Below are positions 51,497 through 60,651 of a stretch of DNA of 64,000 nt, piece after piece (the first letter of the stretch is position 1; each line of letters starts with the position of its first letter). Origin of the DNA: Streptomyces kanamyceticus (GTDB taxonomy: Bacteria; Actinomycetota; Actinomycetes; Streptomycetales; Streptomycetaceae); the NCBI RefSeq assembly GCF_008704495.1, contig NZ_CP023699.1:5890001-5954000 (forward strand). The letters run 5' to 3'. Position numbers and translations under genes: made by a program. The notes below the pieces were generated by a model. It did not search any database, was not told where the DNA came from, and saw only the letters and a program-made list of their open reading frames with translations.

Positions 51497-53170
51497 CTAG
51501 AGCGAGTACGGCAGGTAGCAGAGCGCGGCGAGCCCGATCGCGCCCCAGCCGAGCAGCGCGGGCTTGCGGTACCACGCGTCGTCGCCCTCCTCCCTGCCCT
51601 CGTCCTCCAGGCCGGGCGAGGCCGTTCCGTAGACGAGGCCCGCGAGTTCGGCCTCCGGCTTGGGCGCGGTGAAGAGCGTGACGACGACCATGACGACGGC
51701 ACCGGCGACGAAGCCGACGATCGCCGAGACGAAGTTGGCGCCCTGGTCGGTGGGGATGTCGATGACGCCCTGCTTGTAGATCCAGAAGTAGTTGACCATC
51801 GCGGCGGTGGTGCCCGCGAGCAGGCCCCAGACGCCGGACTTCACGGAGGCGCGCTTCCAGAACATGCCGATGATGAAGACCACGAACATCGGGACGTTGA
51901 AGAAGGAGAACAGGGTCTGCAGGTACCCCATGATGTTCGAGAACGACGAGGCGATGAACGCCGTGCCGACCGAGGCGAGCACGCCGATCGCGGTGATGAG
52001 CCGCCCGAACTTCAAGTAGTAGCCGTCCTCACGGCCCTTGACCACGTACCGGCCCCAGATGTCGTACGTGAAGACGGTGTTGAAGGACGACACGTTCGCC
52101 GCCATGCCCGCCATGAACGCGGCGAGCAGTCCGGTGACCGCGATGCCGAGGACGCCGTTGGGCAGCAACTCCTGCATCAGGTAAGGGATCGCGTCGTTGT
52201 ACGTCAGGTCCGAGCCCGCGGTGCCGATCTTCGGGACGAGGACGGCGGCGACCAGGCCGGGGATCATCACCAGGAAGACGATGAAGATCTTCGGGAAGGC
52301 GGCGATCAGCGGGGTGCGCTGGGCGGCGGAGAGGTTCTTGGCGGACAGGGCGCGCTGGACCTCGGCGAAGTTGGTCGTCCAGTAGCCGAAGGAGAGCACG
52401 AAGCCGAGGCCGAGGATGATCGTCAGCCAGTTGGCGCCGAGCGGGTTGGCGTCGCCGATGCCGGTGCCGCCCCAGGCGGTCATGAAGTTCTCGCCGTGCT
52501 GCTTCTCGATCGATCCTGTCAGACAGTCCCAGCCGCCGACCTTCTTCAGGCCGATGACGCAGATCGGGATGAGGGCGGCGAGGATCACGAAGAACTGGAG
52601 AACTTCGTTGTAGATCGCCGAGGAGAGACCGCCGATGGTGATGTACGCGAGCACGAAGAGACCCGCGACGACGATGGCCACCCACTGCGGCCAGCCGAGC
52701 AGCGCCTCGACGACGATCGAGAGGGCGTAGAGGTTCACGCCCGCGATCAGTATCGCCGCGAACGCGAAGAGCGCCGAGCTGAGCAGGTGCGCCGACTTGT
52801 CGAAGCGCTGGAGCAGGTACTCGGGGACCGAGCGGACCTTGCTGCGGTAGTAGAACGGCATCATCACGAGGCCGAGGAAGACCATCGCGGGGATGGCGCC
52901 GATCCAGTACCAGTGCACGACCGCGACGCCGTACTGCGCGCCGGTGGCGGCCATGCCCAGGATCTCCGTCGCGCCGAGATTCGCGGCGACGAAGGCGAGA
53001 CCGGTGACCCAGGCCGGCAGTGATCGGCCGGAGAGGAAGAAGTCGAGGCTGGTCTTCACGGAGCGCCGGGCGGCGAAGCCGATGCCGAGGACGACCGCGA
53101 AGTAGATCGCCAGGATCGTGTAGTCGAGCCCGTTGGTGGGGAGCCGAAGCCCTTCGGCCAGGGTTTGCAT
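51497..53170 (-). CDS. Sodium:solute symporter (SSS family), likely galactose/sugar uptake
   Basis: 557 residues with 13-14 predicted TM helices. SSS features: the first helices include LDYTILAIYFAVVLGIGFAARR, then GATEILGMAATGAQYG and the conserved GGLSSAIYNEV region with FFVILAA. The C-terminal part has a VSSFNTVFTYDIWGRY element. It resembles the bacterial Na+/sugar symporters of the vSGLT type. It is divergent from galTEK across a 214-base promoter region, which makes galactose the most likely substrate, although direct substrate evidence is absent. Confidence 0.88.
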   Translation of the reverse strand: MQTLAEGLRLPTNGLDYTILAIYFAVVLGIGFAARRSVKTSLDFFLSGRSLPAWVTGLAFVAANLGATEILGMAATGAQYGVAVVHWYWIGAIPAMVFLGLVMMPFYYRSKVRSVPEYLLQRFDKSAHLLSSALFAFAAILIAGVNLYALSIVVEALLGWPQWVAIVVAGLFVLAYITIGGLSSAIYNEVLQFFVILAALIPICVIGLKKVGGWDCLTGSIEKQHGENFMTAWGGTGIGDANPLGANWLTIILGLGFVLSFGYWTTNFAEVQRALSAKNLSAAQRTPLIAAFPKIFIVFLVMIPGLVAAVLVPKIGTAGSDLTYNDAIPYLMQELLPNGVLGIAVTGLLAAFMAGMAANVSSFNTVFTYDIWGRYVVKGREDGYYLKFGRLITAIGVLASVGTAFIASSFSNIMGYLQTLFSFFNVPMFVVFIIGMFWKRASVKSGVWGLLAGTTAAMVNYFWIYKQGVIDIPTDQGANFVSAIVGFVAGAVVMVVVTLFTAPKPEAELAGLVYGTASPGLEDEGREEGDDAWYRKPALLGWGAIGLAALCYLPYSL

Positions 53171-53266
53171 GGGGAACTCGCTTCGTTGCGCGAACTGATC
53201 AGACCGGAACCTACGCCCCCTTCTTCAATAACTGAACAGTTCTGTTGGTGTTCTTTGTTTGATTGT

Positions 53267-53309
53267 GATCGAGCCCTCCTGGCGAACCCCAGGGATCCCG
53301 GGCTCGATC
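53267..53309. promoter_or_regulatory. Inverted repeat in the symporter/galT intergenic region
   Basis: 10-bp perfect arms gatcgagccc (53267-53276) and gggctcgatc (53300-53309), with the inner ctgg...ccag also paired. The region also contains T-rich tracts (tgttctttgtttgattgtg and gtggtttgttatgttc). I think it is a cis-acting control site for the gal genes; a terminator is the alternative. Confidence 0.5.
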
Positions 53310-53315
53310 CGGGCA

Positions 53316-53346
53316 TTGACGATGCTGTTGGCTTGTGGTTTGTTAT
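53316..53346 (+). promoter_or_regulatory. Putative galT promoter
   Basis: TTGACG (53316-53321), a 19-base spacer and TGTTAT (53341-53346), about 40 bases before the galT GTG. The spacer is slightly long; TTGTTA at 18 bases is the alternative. Confidence 0.5.
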
Positions 53347-53384
53347 GTTCGGTTCTGTTGGGTGGGTGGTGAGGAGCCCCGGAC

Positions 53385-54443
53385 GTGAAGAAGACCTCGA
53401 CCCGTCTCGCCGACGGTCGTGAGCTCATCTACTACGACAAGCGTGACGACGCGGTGCGCGACGCCGTGGACCGGCGGCCGCTCGGCCCCGTCTCCACCAC
53501 GTCGGAGATCCGCAGGGACCCGCTGCTCGGCGACAGCGTGGCCATCGCCTCGCACCGCCAGGGCCGCACCTACCACCCGCCGGCCGACGAGTGCCCGCTC
53601 TGCCCCTCCGCCGACGGGCGCTCCAGCGAGATCCCGGACTCCGCGTACGACGTCGCGGTCTTCGAGAACCGCTTCCCCTCGCTCGCGGGCGACGCGGGCC
53701 GCTGCGAGGTCGTCTGCTTCACCTCCGACCACGACGCGTCCTTCGCCGACCTCACCGAGGAGCAGGCCGGGCTCGTCCTGGAGGCCTGGACCGACCGCAC
53801 CGCCGAGCTGTCCCACCTGCCCGCCGTGACACAGGTGTTCTGCTTCGAGAACCGGGGCGCCGAGATCGGCGTGACCCTCGGACATCCGCACGGGCAGATC
53901 TACGCCTACCCCTTCGTCACCCCGCGCACCGACCTGATGCTCCGCTCGCTCGCCGCGCACAAGGAGGCGACGGGCGGCCGCAACCTCTTCGACGACGTCC
54001 TCGCCGACGAGCGCACGGGGGAGCGGGTCGTCCTGGAGGGTGAACACTGGGTGGCCTTCGTGCCGTACGCCGCGCACTGGCCCTACGAGGTGCACCTCTA
54101 CCCCAAGCGCCGGGTGCCCGACCTGCTCGCGCTCGACGAGGCCGCGCGCACGGAGTTCCCACAGGTCTACCTGGAACTGTTGAAGCGCTTCGACCGGATC
54201 TTCGGGGAGCCCGCGCCGACGCCGTACATCGCGGCCTGGCACCAGGCACCCTTCGGTCCCCTAGAGGGACATGACGGGGTCAACCGGGACGACTTCGCCC
54301 TCCACCTCGAACTTTTCACGATCCGCCGCACTTCGGGCAAGCTGAAGTTCCTCGCGGGTTCCGAATCCGGCATGAGCGTGTTCATCAACGACGTGCCGCC
54401 GGAAACCGCGGCCCAGCGACTGCGAGAGGTAGCGAGTTCATGA
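53385..54443 (+). CDS. galT: Galactose-1-phosphate uridylyltransferase
   Basis: 352 residues. The active-site HPHGQ motif is present ([13 protein letters not shown]), and zinc-binding residues are in [12 protein letters not shown]. Later blocks include [18 protein letters not shown] and the C-terminal [16 protein letters not shown]. It exchanges UDP between UDP-glucose and galactose-1-phosphate. GTG at 53385 with GAGGAG upstream. Its stop overlaps galE (ATGA). First gene of the Leloir operon. Confidence 0.95.
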   Translation: MKKTSTRLADGRELIYYDKRDDAVRDAVDRRPLGPVSTTSEIRRDPLLGDSVAIASHRQGRTYHPPADECPLCPSADGRSSEIPDSAYDVAVFENRFPSLAGDAGRCEVVCFTSDHDASFADLTEEQAGLVLEAWTDRTAELSHLPAVTQVFCFENRGAEIGVTLGHPHGQIYAYPFVTPRTDLMLRSLAAHKEATGGRNLFDDVLADERTGERVVLEGEHWVAFVPYAAHWPYEVHLYPKRRVPDLLALDEAARTEFPQVYLELLKRFDRIFGEPAPTPYIAAWHQAPFGPLEGHDGVNRDDFALHLELFTIRRTSGKLKFLAGSESGMSVFINDVPPETAAQRLREVASS

Positions 54444-55399
54444 GCGGTAAGTACCTGGTCACCGGTGGCGCGGGCTATGTCGGAAGCGTGGTCGCCCAGC
54501 ACCTGATCGAGGCCGGTCACGAGGTCACCGTCCTCGACAACCTCTCGACCGGCTTCCGCGAGGGCGTCCCCGGCGGCGCCACGTTCGTCGAGGGCGACAT
54601 CCGCGATGCCGCCAAGTGGCTGGATTCCTCGTACGACGCGGTCCTGCACTTCGCCGCCTTCTCGCAGGTCGGCGAGTCCGTCGTCAAGCCCGAGAAGTAC
54701 TGGGACAACAACGTCGGCGGCACCATGGCGCTGCTCGCCGCGATGCGCGACGCGGGCGTGCGCAGGCTCGTCTTCTCCTCCACCGCCGCGACCTACGGCG
54801 AGCCCGTGAACACCCCCATCACGGAGGCCGACCCGACCGCCCCCACCTCGCCGTACGGCGCCTCCAAGCTCGCCGTCGACCACATGATCACCGGCGAGGC
54901 GACCGCGCACGGCCTGGCCGCGGTCTCGCTGCGCTACTTCAACGTCGCGGGCGCCTACGGCCAGTTCGGCGAGCGCCACGACCCCGAGTCGCACCTCATC
55001 CCGCTCGTCCTCCAGGTCGCGCAGGGCAGCCGCGAGGCGATCAGCGTCTTCGGCGACGACTACCCGACGCCCGACGGCACCTGCGTGCGCGACTACATCC
55101 ACGTCGCCGACCTCGCGGAGGCGCACCTCCTCGCGGTCGCGGCGGCCACCCCGGGCGAACATCTCATCTGCAACTTGGGCAACGGCAACGGCTTCTCCGT
55201 GCGCGAGGTCATCGAGACCGTCCGCAAGGTCACCGGGCACCCGATCCCCGAGGTCCTCGCGGAGCGCCGCGGCGGCGACCCCGCCGTCCTCGTCGCGTCC
55301 GCCGCCACCGCGCACGACAAGCTCGGCTGGCAGCCGTCCCGCGCGGATCTCGCGGGCATCGTCGCCGACGCCTGGGCGTTCGCCCGGCGCACGGCATAA
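54440..55399 (+). CDS. galE: UDP-glucose 4-epimerase
   Basis: 319 residues, extended SDR fold. NAD motif TGGAGYVG at the N-terminus, catalytic Ser/Tyr/Lys in [11 protein letters not shown] and [20 protein letters not shown] and [14 protein letters not shown] are typical. It interconverts UDP-galactose and UDP-glucose. The ATG overlaps the galT stop, so translation is coupled. Confidence 0.95.
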   Translation: MSGKYLVTGGAGYVGSVVAQHLIEAGHEVTVLDNLSTGFREGVPGGATFVEGDIRDAAKWLDSSYDAVLHFAAFSQVGESVVKPEKYWDNNVGGTMALLAAMRDAGVRRLVFSSTAATYGEPVNTPITEADPTAPTSPYGASKLAVDHMITGEATAHGLAAVSLRYFNVAGAYGQFGERHDPESHLIPLVLQVAQGSREAISVFGDDYPTPDGTCVRDYIHVADLAEAHLLAVAAATPGEHLICNLGNGNGFSVREVIETVRKVTGHPIPEVLAERRGGDPAVLVASAATAHDKLGWQPSRADLAGIVADAWAFARRTA

Positions 55400-55424
55400 C
55401 TCATTCATGGAGGGCAGGGGGCTC

Positions 55425-56582
55425 ATGGGTCCGGTCACCGAAGTCGCCGAGCAGTTCACCGAGTTGTACGGGCACGTGCCGGACGGCGTCTGGTCGGCGC
55501 CGGGCCGTGTCAATCTCATCGGCGAGTACACGGACGTCAACGAGGGCTTCGTGATGCCCCTAGCCCTCCCGCACACGGTGGTCGCCGCCGTCTCCCGGCG
55601 CACCGACGGCGTCCTGCGGCTGCACTCCGCGGACATCGACGCCCCCGTCGTCGAACTGCGCGTCGACGAACTGGCTCCGCTGTCCGACGGCGGCGGCTGG
55701 GCGGCCTACCCCGCCGGTGTCGTCTGGGCGCTGCGGGCGGCCGGACACCCGGTCGGCGGCGCGGACCTGCACCTCGCGTCGACGGTGCCGACGGGGGCGG
55801 GCCTGTCCTCATCGGCCGCCCTTGAGGTGGTCACCGCGCTCGCCCTCAACGAACTGTTCGAACTCGGGCTTTCCCGGCCCGAGTTGGCGGTCCTTTCGCA
55901 GCGCGCGGAGAACGCCTTCGTCGGCGTGCCGTGCGGCGTCATGGACCAGATGGCGTCGGCCTGCTGCACCGAGGGCCACGCCCTGCACCTGGACTGCAGG
56001 GACCTGTCCATACGCCAGGTCCCCTTCGACCTCGCGGCGCACGGCCTGTGCCTCCTGGTCGTCGACACCCGCGTGAAGCACGAGCTGGGCGACGGCGCCT
56101 ACGCGGAGCGGCGCGCGGGCTGCGAGGAGGGCGCGCGGGCCCTCGGCGTCTCCCATCTGCGGGACGTCCCGTACGCCGGTCTCGACGACGCCCTGGCCCG
56201 GCTGACGGACGACAGGGTCCGTCGCTACGTACGCCACATCGTCACGGACGACGAGCGCGTGGAGCGGATCATCGGGCTGCTCGACGCGGGCGACGTGCGG
56301 GGCATCGGCACCGCCCTGACCGAGGGGCACGCCTCGCTGCGCGACGACTTCCGCATCTCCTGCCCGGAGCTGGACCTCGCGGTGGAGACCGCGAACACGG
56401 CCGGTGCGTACGGTGCCCGGATGACCGGCGGCGGTTTCGGCGGCTCGGCGCTCCTGCTCGTGGAGGCGGCCGAGGCGGAGACGGTGACGAAGTCGGTCGA
56501 GGCGGCGTTCGCGGCGGCCGGGTACACGGCGCCGCGGGTGTTCCCTGCGGTGGCGTCGGCGGGGGCGCGGCGGGAGGCCTGA
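55425..56582 (+). CDS. galK: Galactokinase
   Basis: 385 residues. GHMP signatures: N-terminal GRVNLIGEYTD, ATP-binding GAGLSSSAALEV and C-terminal MTGGGFGGSA. It phosphorylates galactose at C1. I chose ATG 55425 because AGGGCAGGGGG lies just upstream; ATG 55407 adds 6 residues. Third gene of the gal operon, 25 bases after galE. Confidence 0.95.
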   Translation: MGPVTEVAEQFTELYGHVPDGVWSAPGRVNLIGEYTDVNEGFVMPLALPHTVVAAVSRRTDGVLRLHSADIDAPVVELRVDELAPLSDGGGWAAYPAGVVWALRAAGHPVGGADLHLASTVPTGAGLSSSAALEVVTALALNELFELGLSRPELAVLSQRAENAFVGVPCGVMDQMASACCTEGHALHLDCRDLSIRQVPFDLAAHGLCLLVVDTRVKHELGDGAYAERRAGCEEGARALGVSHLRDVPYAGLDDALARLTDDRVRRYVRHIVTDDERVERIIGLLDAGDVRGIGTALTEGHASLRDDFRISCPELDLAVETANTAGAYGARMTGGGFGGSALLLVEAAEAETVTKSVEAAFAAAGYTAPRVFPAVASAGARREA

Positions 56583-56604
56583 GCGGTGGCTCAGGAGCCG
56601 TGGC

Positions 56605-57060
56605 TCAGGCCAGCTTCTTGGTGAGGGTGAACTCCTTGGCCCCTTCGGGGTAGTCGGGGATCACGCAGACCAGTTCGTAGCCGTGGCTCCGGTAGAAGCC
56701 GGGGGCCTGGAAGTCCCAGGTCTCCACGCGGGAGCGGGCGCAGCCGCGGTCCTCGCGGGCGACGCGCTCCGCCTCGTCGAGCAGGCGCGAGCCGAGGCCC
56801 GCGCCGCGGTGCCGCTCGGCCACCCAGAGGTAATTGACGTGCAGCCAGCGGCCCCAGGTGTGCGCGGCGAGCCCGGCCGCGATGTCACCCGCCTCGTCCA
56901 GCGCCCAGAGCGCCAGCGGTACTTCCTGGTCGTGGGGGGTGCCGCGCAGGGCGCGGAGCACGGGCGAGGCCGCGTCATCGGCCTCCCTGAGCCGCGAACG
57001 AAGCAGACCAAGCCGCTCTTTGTCGACTCCTGTCTCCATACGAAACATACGGCTCACCAT
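56605..57060 (-). CDS. GNAT-family N-acetyltransferase
   Basis: 151 residues from the first ATG at 57060. The acetyl-CoA motif is VAERHRGAGLGSRLLDEAE, followed by ETWDFQAPGFYRSHGYE. The N-terminus is uncertain: starts at 57075 (TTG), 57048 or 57039 are all possible, and none has a strong ribosome site. Convergent with galK. Substrate unknown. Confidence 0.82.
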   Translation of the reverse strand: MVSRMFRMETGVDKERLGLLRSRLREADDAASPVLRALRGTPHDQEVPLALWALDEAGDIAAGLAAHTWGRWLHVNYLWVAERHRGAGLGSRLLDEAERVAREDRGCARSRVETWDFQAPGFYRSHGYELVCVIPDYPEGAKEFTLTKKLA

Positions 57061-57340
57061 AAACGCGTCGGCCAATCAGTTCTGCAAATCACCTTCCGCT
57101 CCCGGCGTCCGGCTCTACTCTGAAGAACAGTGCCGGTGGGGGCCGGCGCTGATCAGGGGGCGAGACAGTCGGGTACGACGCCCGGTGGTACGCGTGGGGA
57201 CCAGTGGTCAGGCACGGCGGCGGCCGTGCGACCGCGTCGACCCCTCGCGCCGGGCGCCGTACCCGCACCGATCACTCCCCGACGGTCTTCGGACGGGGGT
57301 ATCCCCGGCTCCTTGCAGGAGCTTGGGGAAGGGGGTTTCT

Positions 57341-58117
57341 GTGGTTCGCATTCGAGTCCTGGTCGTCGACGACCACCGCATCTTCGCCGAGTCACTGGCC
57401 GCCGCGCTGGCGGCCGAGCCTGACGTGGACGTGTCCGCCGCGGGCAGTGGTCCCGCCGCGCTGCGCTGCCTGGAGCGGGCGATCACCGAAGGGCGCAGAT
57501 TCGATGTCCTGCTCGTCGACGCCGACCTCGGCAGCACCGCGAGCGCGCTGCAGGGCGCCCGCCCCGCCGTCCCGGTCCAGGAGGGCAACGCCGACGGTCT
57601 GGTCGACGGCATCTCCCTGGTCGCGGGCGTCCGTTCGGGCCAGCCCGCCGTGCGTACGGTCGTGCTCGCGGAGAAGGACGACCCGCGCCGCGCGGCCCTC
57701 GCGCTGCAGGCGGGCGCCTCGGGATGGGTCGCCAAGGACTGCTCCCTGTCCCGGCTCCTGACGGTGATACGCGGCGTCCTGCGGGACGAGACGCATCTGC
57801 CGCCCGCACTGCTCACCGGTGTCCTGCGCGAGCTGACCGCGGCCCGCAAGCACCGCACCGAGTCCGAGCGCCTCGTGGAGTCCCTGACCCCGCGCGAGCG
57901 CGAGGTGCTGCGCTGCATGGTGGCGGGCCTGGGCAGGAAGGCGGTCGCGGAGCGCCTCTTCCTCTCCCCGCACACGGTGCGCACCCACATGCAGAACGTG
58001 CTCGGCAAGCTGGGTGTCCACTCCACCCTCGCCGCCGTCGCGCTCGCGCGCCGCGCCGGGGTCGGCCCGGTCGACCTAGCCGGGGATGTTGTCGAACGGG
58101 GCGGTCAACTGGCGTAG
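57341..58117 (+). CDS. NarL/LuxR-type response regulator (orphan)
   Basis: 258 residues. Receiver domain starts VLVVDDHRIFAESLA; the phospho-acceptor is probably Asp60 in FDVLLVDADLG. There is an unusual insertion of about 20 residues after it (ARPAVPVQEGNADGLVDG). The LuxR HTH is LTPREREVLRCMVAGLGRKAVAERLFLSPHTVRTHMQNVLGKLG. GTG at 57341 follows GAAGGGGG with 6 bases spacing. A small hairpin (gctcc-ttgca-ggagc) lies just upstream. No adjacent kinase. Its 3' end overlaps the convergent marR gene by 42 bases. Confidence 0.9.
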   Translation: MVRIRVLVVDDHRIFAESLAAALAAEPDVDVSAAGSGPAALRCLERAITEGRRFDVLLVDADLGSTASALQGARPAVPVQEGNADGLVDGISLVAGVRSGQPAVRTVVLAEKDDPRRAALALQAGASGWVAKDCSLSRLLTVIRGVLRDETHLPPALLTGVLRELTAARKHRTESERLVESLTPREREVLRCMVAGLGRKAVAERLFLSPHTVRTHMQNVLGKLGVHSTLAAVALARRAGVGPVDLAGDVVERGGQLA

Positions 58118-58573
58118 CAGCGCCGCCAGTTCGCCTCGCTGGCCGCGGGAGAGCTCAGCGAGGATGGCCCGCTCCTGTTCGAGCAGTCCGGCGAGGGCCT
58201 GGTCCGCGCGGTCCTGGCCCTCGCCGGTCAGGCGGACGAGTACGCCGCGCCGGTCGCTGGGGTCGGGCAGGCGCTCGACGAGGCCCTTCTTGGCCAGGCG
58301 GTCGATGCGGTTCGTCATCGTGCCCGAGGTCACCAGGGTCTGGGTGAGCAGCTGGCCGGGGGAGAGCTGGTAGGGCGCGCCCGCGCGCCGCAGCGACGTC
58401 AGGACGTCGAACTCCCAGGGCTCCAGGCTGTGCTCGGAGAAGGCGAGTCTGCGGGCGCGGTCCAGGTGCCGCGCGAGCCTGCTCACGCGGCTGAGCACCT
58501 CGAGTGGTTCCACGTCGAGGTCAGGGCGCTCCCGGCGCCATGCTGCGACCAGCCGATCGACCTCGTCCTCCAT
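58076..58573 (-). CDS. MarR-family transcriptional regulator
   Basis: 165 residues. Winged HTH with recognition region LTQTLVTSGTMTNRIDRLAKKGLVER and wing DPSDRRGVLVRLT. Start MEDEVDRLV at 58573, close to the palindromic promoter region. Divergent from the methyltransferase gene, which it probably represses. The ligand could be an organic acid or a phenolic, as in many MarR proteins, but this is inference. Confidence 0.92.
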   Translation of the reverse strand: MEDEVDRLVAAWRRERPDLDVEPLEVLSRVSRLARHLDRARRLAFSEHSLEPWEFDVLTSLRRAGAPYQLSPGQLLTQTLVTSGTMTNRIDRLAKKGLVERLPDPSDRRGVLVRLTGEGQDRADQALAGLLEQERAILAELSRGQRGELAALLRQLTAPFDNIPG

Positions 58574-58594
58574 GGCGATCAGTGTAGGGGGTCC

Positions 58595-58627
58595 CTCGAC
58601 ATGAAGTCTCTTGACATCAAGATATCT
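58595..58627. promoter_or_regulatory. Repeated operator-like motif between marR and the methyltransferase
   Basis: Direct repeat ctcgacatgaag (58595-58606) and cttgacatcaag (58610-58621), each imperfectly palindromic, followed by the overlapping palindrome agatatct (58620-58627). TTGACA of the second unit can also serve as the methyltransferase -35. This is a likely MarR binding region. Confidence 0.6.
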
Positions 58628-58674
58628 CGGGATCGAGGATGGGATGGCGCCCACATTTCCACGAGGAGGCCACC

Positions 58675-59502
58675 GTGTCCGCTGCCGTCTGGGATCCGCG
58701 TCAGTACCTGCGCCACGAGGGCCATCGCGCCCGGCCCTTCGTGGATCTGCTCGCCCGCGTCCCCGAACCACCGGCCACCGGGCGGGCGCCGCGCGTCGCC
58801 GACCTCGGCTGCGGTCCCGGCAACGTCACCCGGCTCCTCGCCGAGCGGTGGCCCGCCGCGCATATCACCGGGTTCGACAACTCCCCTCAGATGCTGGACA
58901 GGGCGGCCGGGCTCGCGGGCCCCACGGACGGCGGCGGCCGCCTCGACTTCGCCCACGCCGATGCCGCGGACTGGGCCCCGGCCCCCGGGACGTACGACCT
59001 GATCCTCTCCAACGCGACCCTGCAGTGGGTGCCGGGCCACCCCGACTCCTTCCCCGCCTGGATCTCCGCTCTTGCCCCCGGCGGCACGTTCGCCTTCCAG
59101 GTGCCGGGCAACTTCGACGCGCCCAGCCACGTCCTGATGCGGGAGCTGAGCGAGTCCGACCGCTGGCGCGACCGCCTCGGCGGACTCCTGCGCCACGCGG
59201 ACGCGGTGCTCTCGCCGGGGGCGTACCTGGAGCGGCTCGCGGGCCTCGGCTGCGAGGTCGACGCCTGGGAGACGACGTACCAGCACCTCCTGCCGGGCGA
59301 GGACCCCGTCCTGGACTGGGTCAAGGGCACGGGCCTGCGCCCGGTCCTGACGGCGCTCGCGGACGACGCGGAGGCGACGGAGGCGTTCCTCGCGGAGTAC
59401 CGGGAACTGCTGCGCAAGGCGTACCCGCCGACGCCAGGACACGGCACGGTGTTCCCGTTCCGGCGGGTGTTCGCGGTGGCCCGCAAGGGGCCGGGGGCCT
59501 GA
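58675..59502 (+). CDS. SAM-dependent methyltransferase, trans-aconitate 2-methyltransferase type
   Basis: 275 residues. SAM motif I VADLGCGPGN, the FDNSPQML acidic strand, NATLQWVPGHPD (typical of the trans-aconitate methyltransferase subfamily) and a C-terminal FPFRRVFAVAR. The start is GTG 58675 with GAGGAGG upstream. It may methylate trans-aconitate or a related acid, relieving inhibition of aconitase. Its stop overlaps the next gene's ATG. Confidence 0.88.
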   Translation: MSAAVWDPRQYLRHEGHRARPFVDLLARVPEPPATGRAPRVADLGCGPGNVTRLLAERWPAAHITGFDNSPQMLDRAAGLAGPTDGGGRLDFAHADAADWAPAPGTYDLILSNATLQWVPGHPDSFPAWISALAPGGTFAFQVPGNFDAPSHVLMRELSESDRWRDRLGGLLRHADAVLSPGAYLERLAGLGCEVDAWETTYQHLLPGEDPVLDWVKGTGLRPVLTALADDAEATEAFLAEYRELLRKAYPPTPGHGTVFPFRRVFAVARKGPGA

Positions 59503-59870
59503 TGCTGGCGGGCATCGACCACGTCCAGCTCGCGGCGCCACCCGGCAGCGAGACACAGCTGCGCTCGTACTACATCGGTGTCCTCGGCATGACCGAGACC
59601 CCCAAGCCGCCCGTGCTGGCGGCGCGCGGCGGCTGCTGGTTCGAGGCGGGGGCCGGGGCCGTGCGGCTGCACCTGGGCATCGAGGCGGACTTCCGCCCCG
59701 CGAGGAAGGCCCACCCCGGACTCCTCGTGCGGGACATCGAGGCGTACGCCGACCGCCTGGTCGCGCACGACGCCGAGGTCGTCTGGGACGAGAACCTGCC
59801 GGGGCACCGCCGCTTCTACTCGTGGGACCCGGTCGGGAACCGGCTGGAATTCCTCGAAGCGTTGGCCTGA
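59502..59870 (+). CDS. VOC/glyoxalase-like metal-dependent protein
   Basis: 122 residues, one VOC (glyoxalase/bleomycin resistance/dioxygenase) module. It starts MLAGIDHVQLAAP with the metal His; the distal half has LHLGIEADF and NRLEFLEAL with the metal Glu. The start overlaps the methyltransferase stop (TGATG), so they form an operon. Function may be isomerisation or sequestration of a small molecule; not deducible further. Confidence 0.88.
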   Translation: MLAGIDHVQLAAPPGSETQLRSYYIGVLGMTETPKPPVLAARGGCWFEAGAGAVRLHLGIEADFRPARKAHPGLLVRDIEAYADRLVAHDAEVVWDENLPGHRRFYSWDPVGNRLEFLEALA

Positions 59871-59993
59871 CCTCGCACTTTTGAGTGATCGCAGGGGCTT
59901 TCGGTCCGTGGGGGCGGTGTGGGTCATAGCGTGCCCGTGTCGCTTGTGCCGCAGTGGCGCCCGCGCCCACACTGATGGAGGAGGTGCTGCACG

Positions 59994-60620
59994 ATGACCG
60001 CTCTCGCACATGAGGTGACTCCCGTGGTGAACAACCCGGTACCTGACTTGGACGAGGTCCTGTGGCAGGCGTGGAAGGCCATGGATCTCCCCGAGGGCTA
60101 TCGGGCCGAGATCATCGAGGGAGCCATCGAGGTGTCGCCTACCGGTCGCCGTCGTCACACGGTGCTCATCAACCGTCTCCGTAGGGCTCTGGAAGCCCAC
60201 CTGAAGGGCAGCGACTACGCGGCCTATCAGGATGGCAACATCATTTACCGTCGTAAGGCATGGATTCCCGACCTCTTCGTCGCCCCCGAAGACCTTGACG
60301 AGATCCCCGACGAAGAAGACCTCGGCATCGACGCCGCCGGAGTCGCCATGGTCGTCGAGGTCGTCTCGCCGGGCAGTCGCAACATCGAGCGCGACCGCGA
60401 CCGCGTCCGCAAGCGCCGCGAGTACTCCCGCGCGGGCATCCCCGTCTACGTGATCATCGACGACTTCGACGAGGAGGGTGCCGTCCTCGTGCTGTCCCTT
60501 CCGAACGAGAAGAAGGCGACGTACGAGGAGGAGCACCGCGTCCCCTACGGCACCGAAGCCGTCGTCCCGAGCGGGCCCGCCAAGGGACTCGCCATCGGCG
60601 AGGAGATCACGCGGAGCTGA
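59994..60620 (+). CDS. Uma2-family PD-(D/E)XK nuclease-like protein
   Basis: 208 residues. The Uma2/DUF820 fold has conserved EIIEGAIEVSPTG at the N-terminus, an Asp in WIPDLFVAPED (Asp93) and Glu-x-Val in MVVEVVSPGS (Glu122). These residues form a possible PD-(D/E)XK site. Streptomycetes carry many copies; the function is unknown. The ribosome site GGAGG is strong. It is a lone gene with an intergenic gap of 123 bases upstream. Confidence 0.88.
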   Translation: MTALAHEVTPVVNNPVPDLDEVLWQAWKAMDLPEGYRAEIIEGAIEVSPTGRRRHTVLINRLRRALEAHLKGSDYAAYQDGNIIYRRKAWIPDLFVAPEDLDEIPDEEDLGIDAAGVAMVVEVVSPGSRNIERDRDRVRKRREYSRAGIPVYVIIDDFDEEGAVLVLSLPNEKKATYEEEHRVPYGTEAVVPSGPAKGLAIGEEITRS

Positions 60621-60651
60621 GGGAGCGGGGCCCCGCTCTCAGCCCTTCCGG

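Noticed and set aside
53267..53325. tRNA-like T-arm (gggctcgatcccgg-type)
   Set aside because: No acceptor stem, anticodon arm or 3' end pairs with it; a simple inverted repeat explains the signal.
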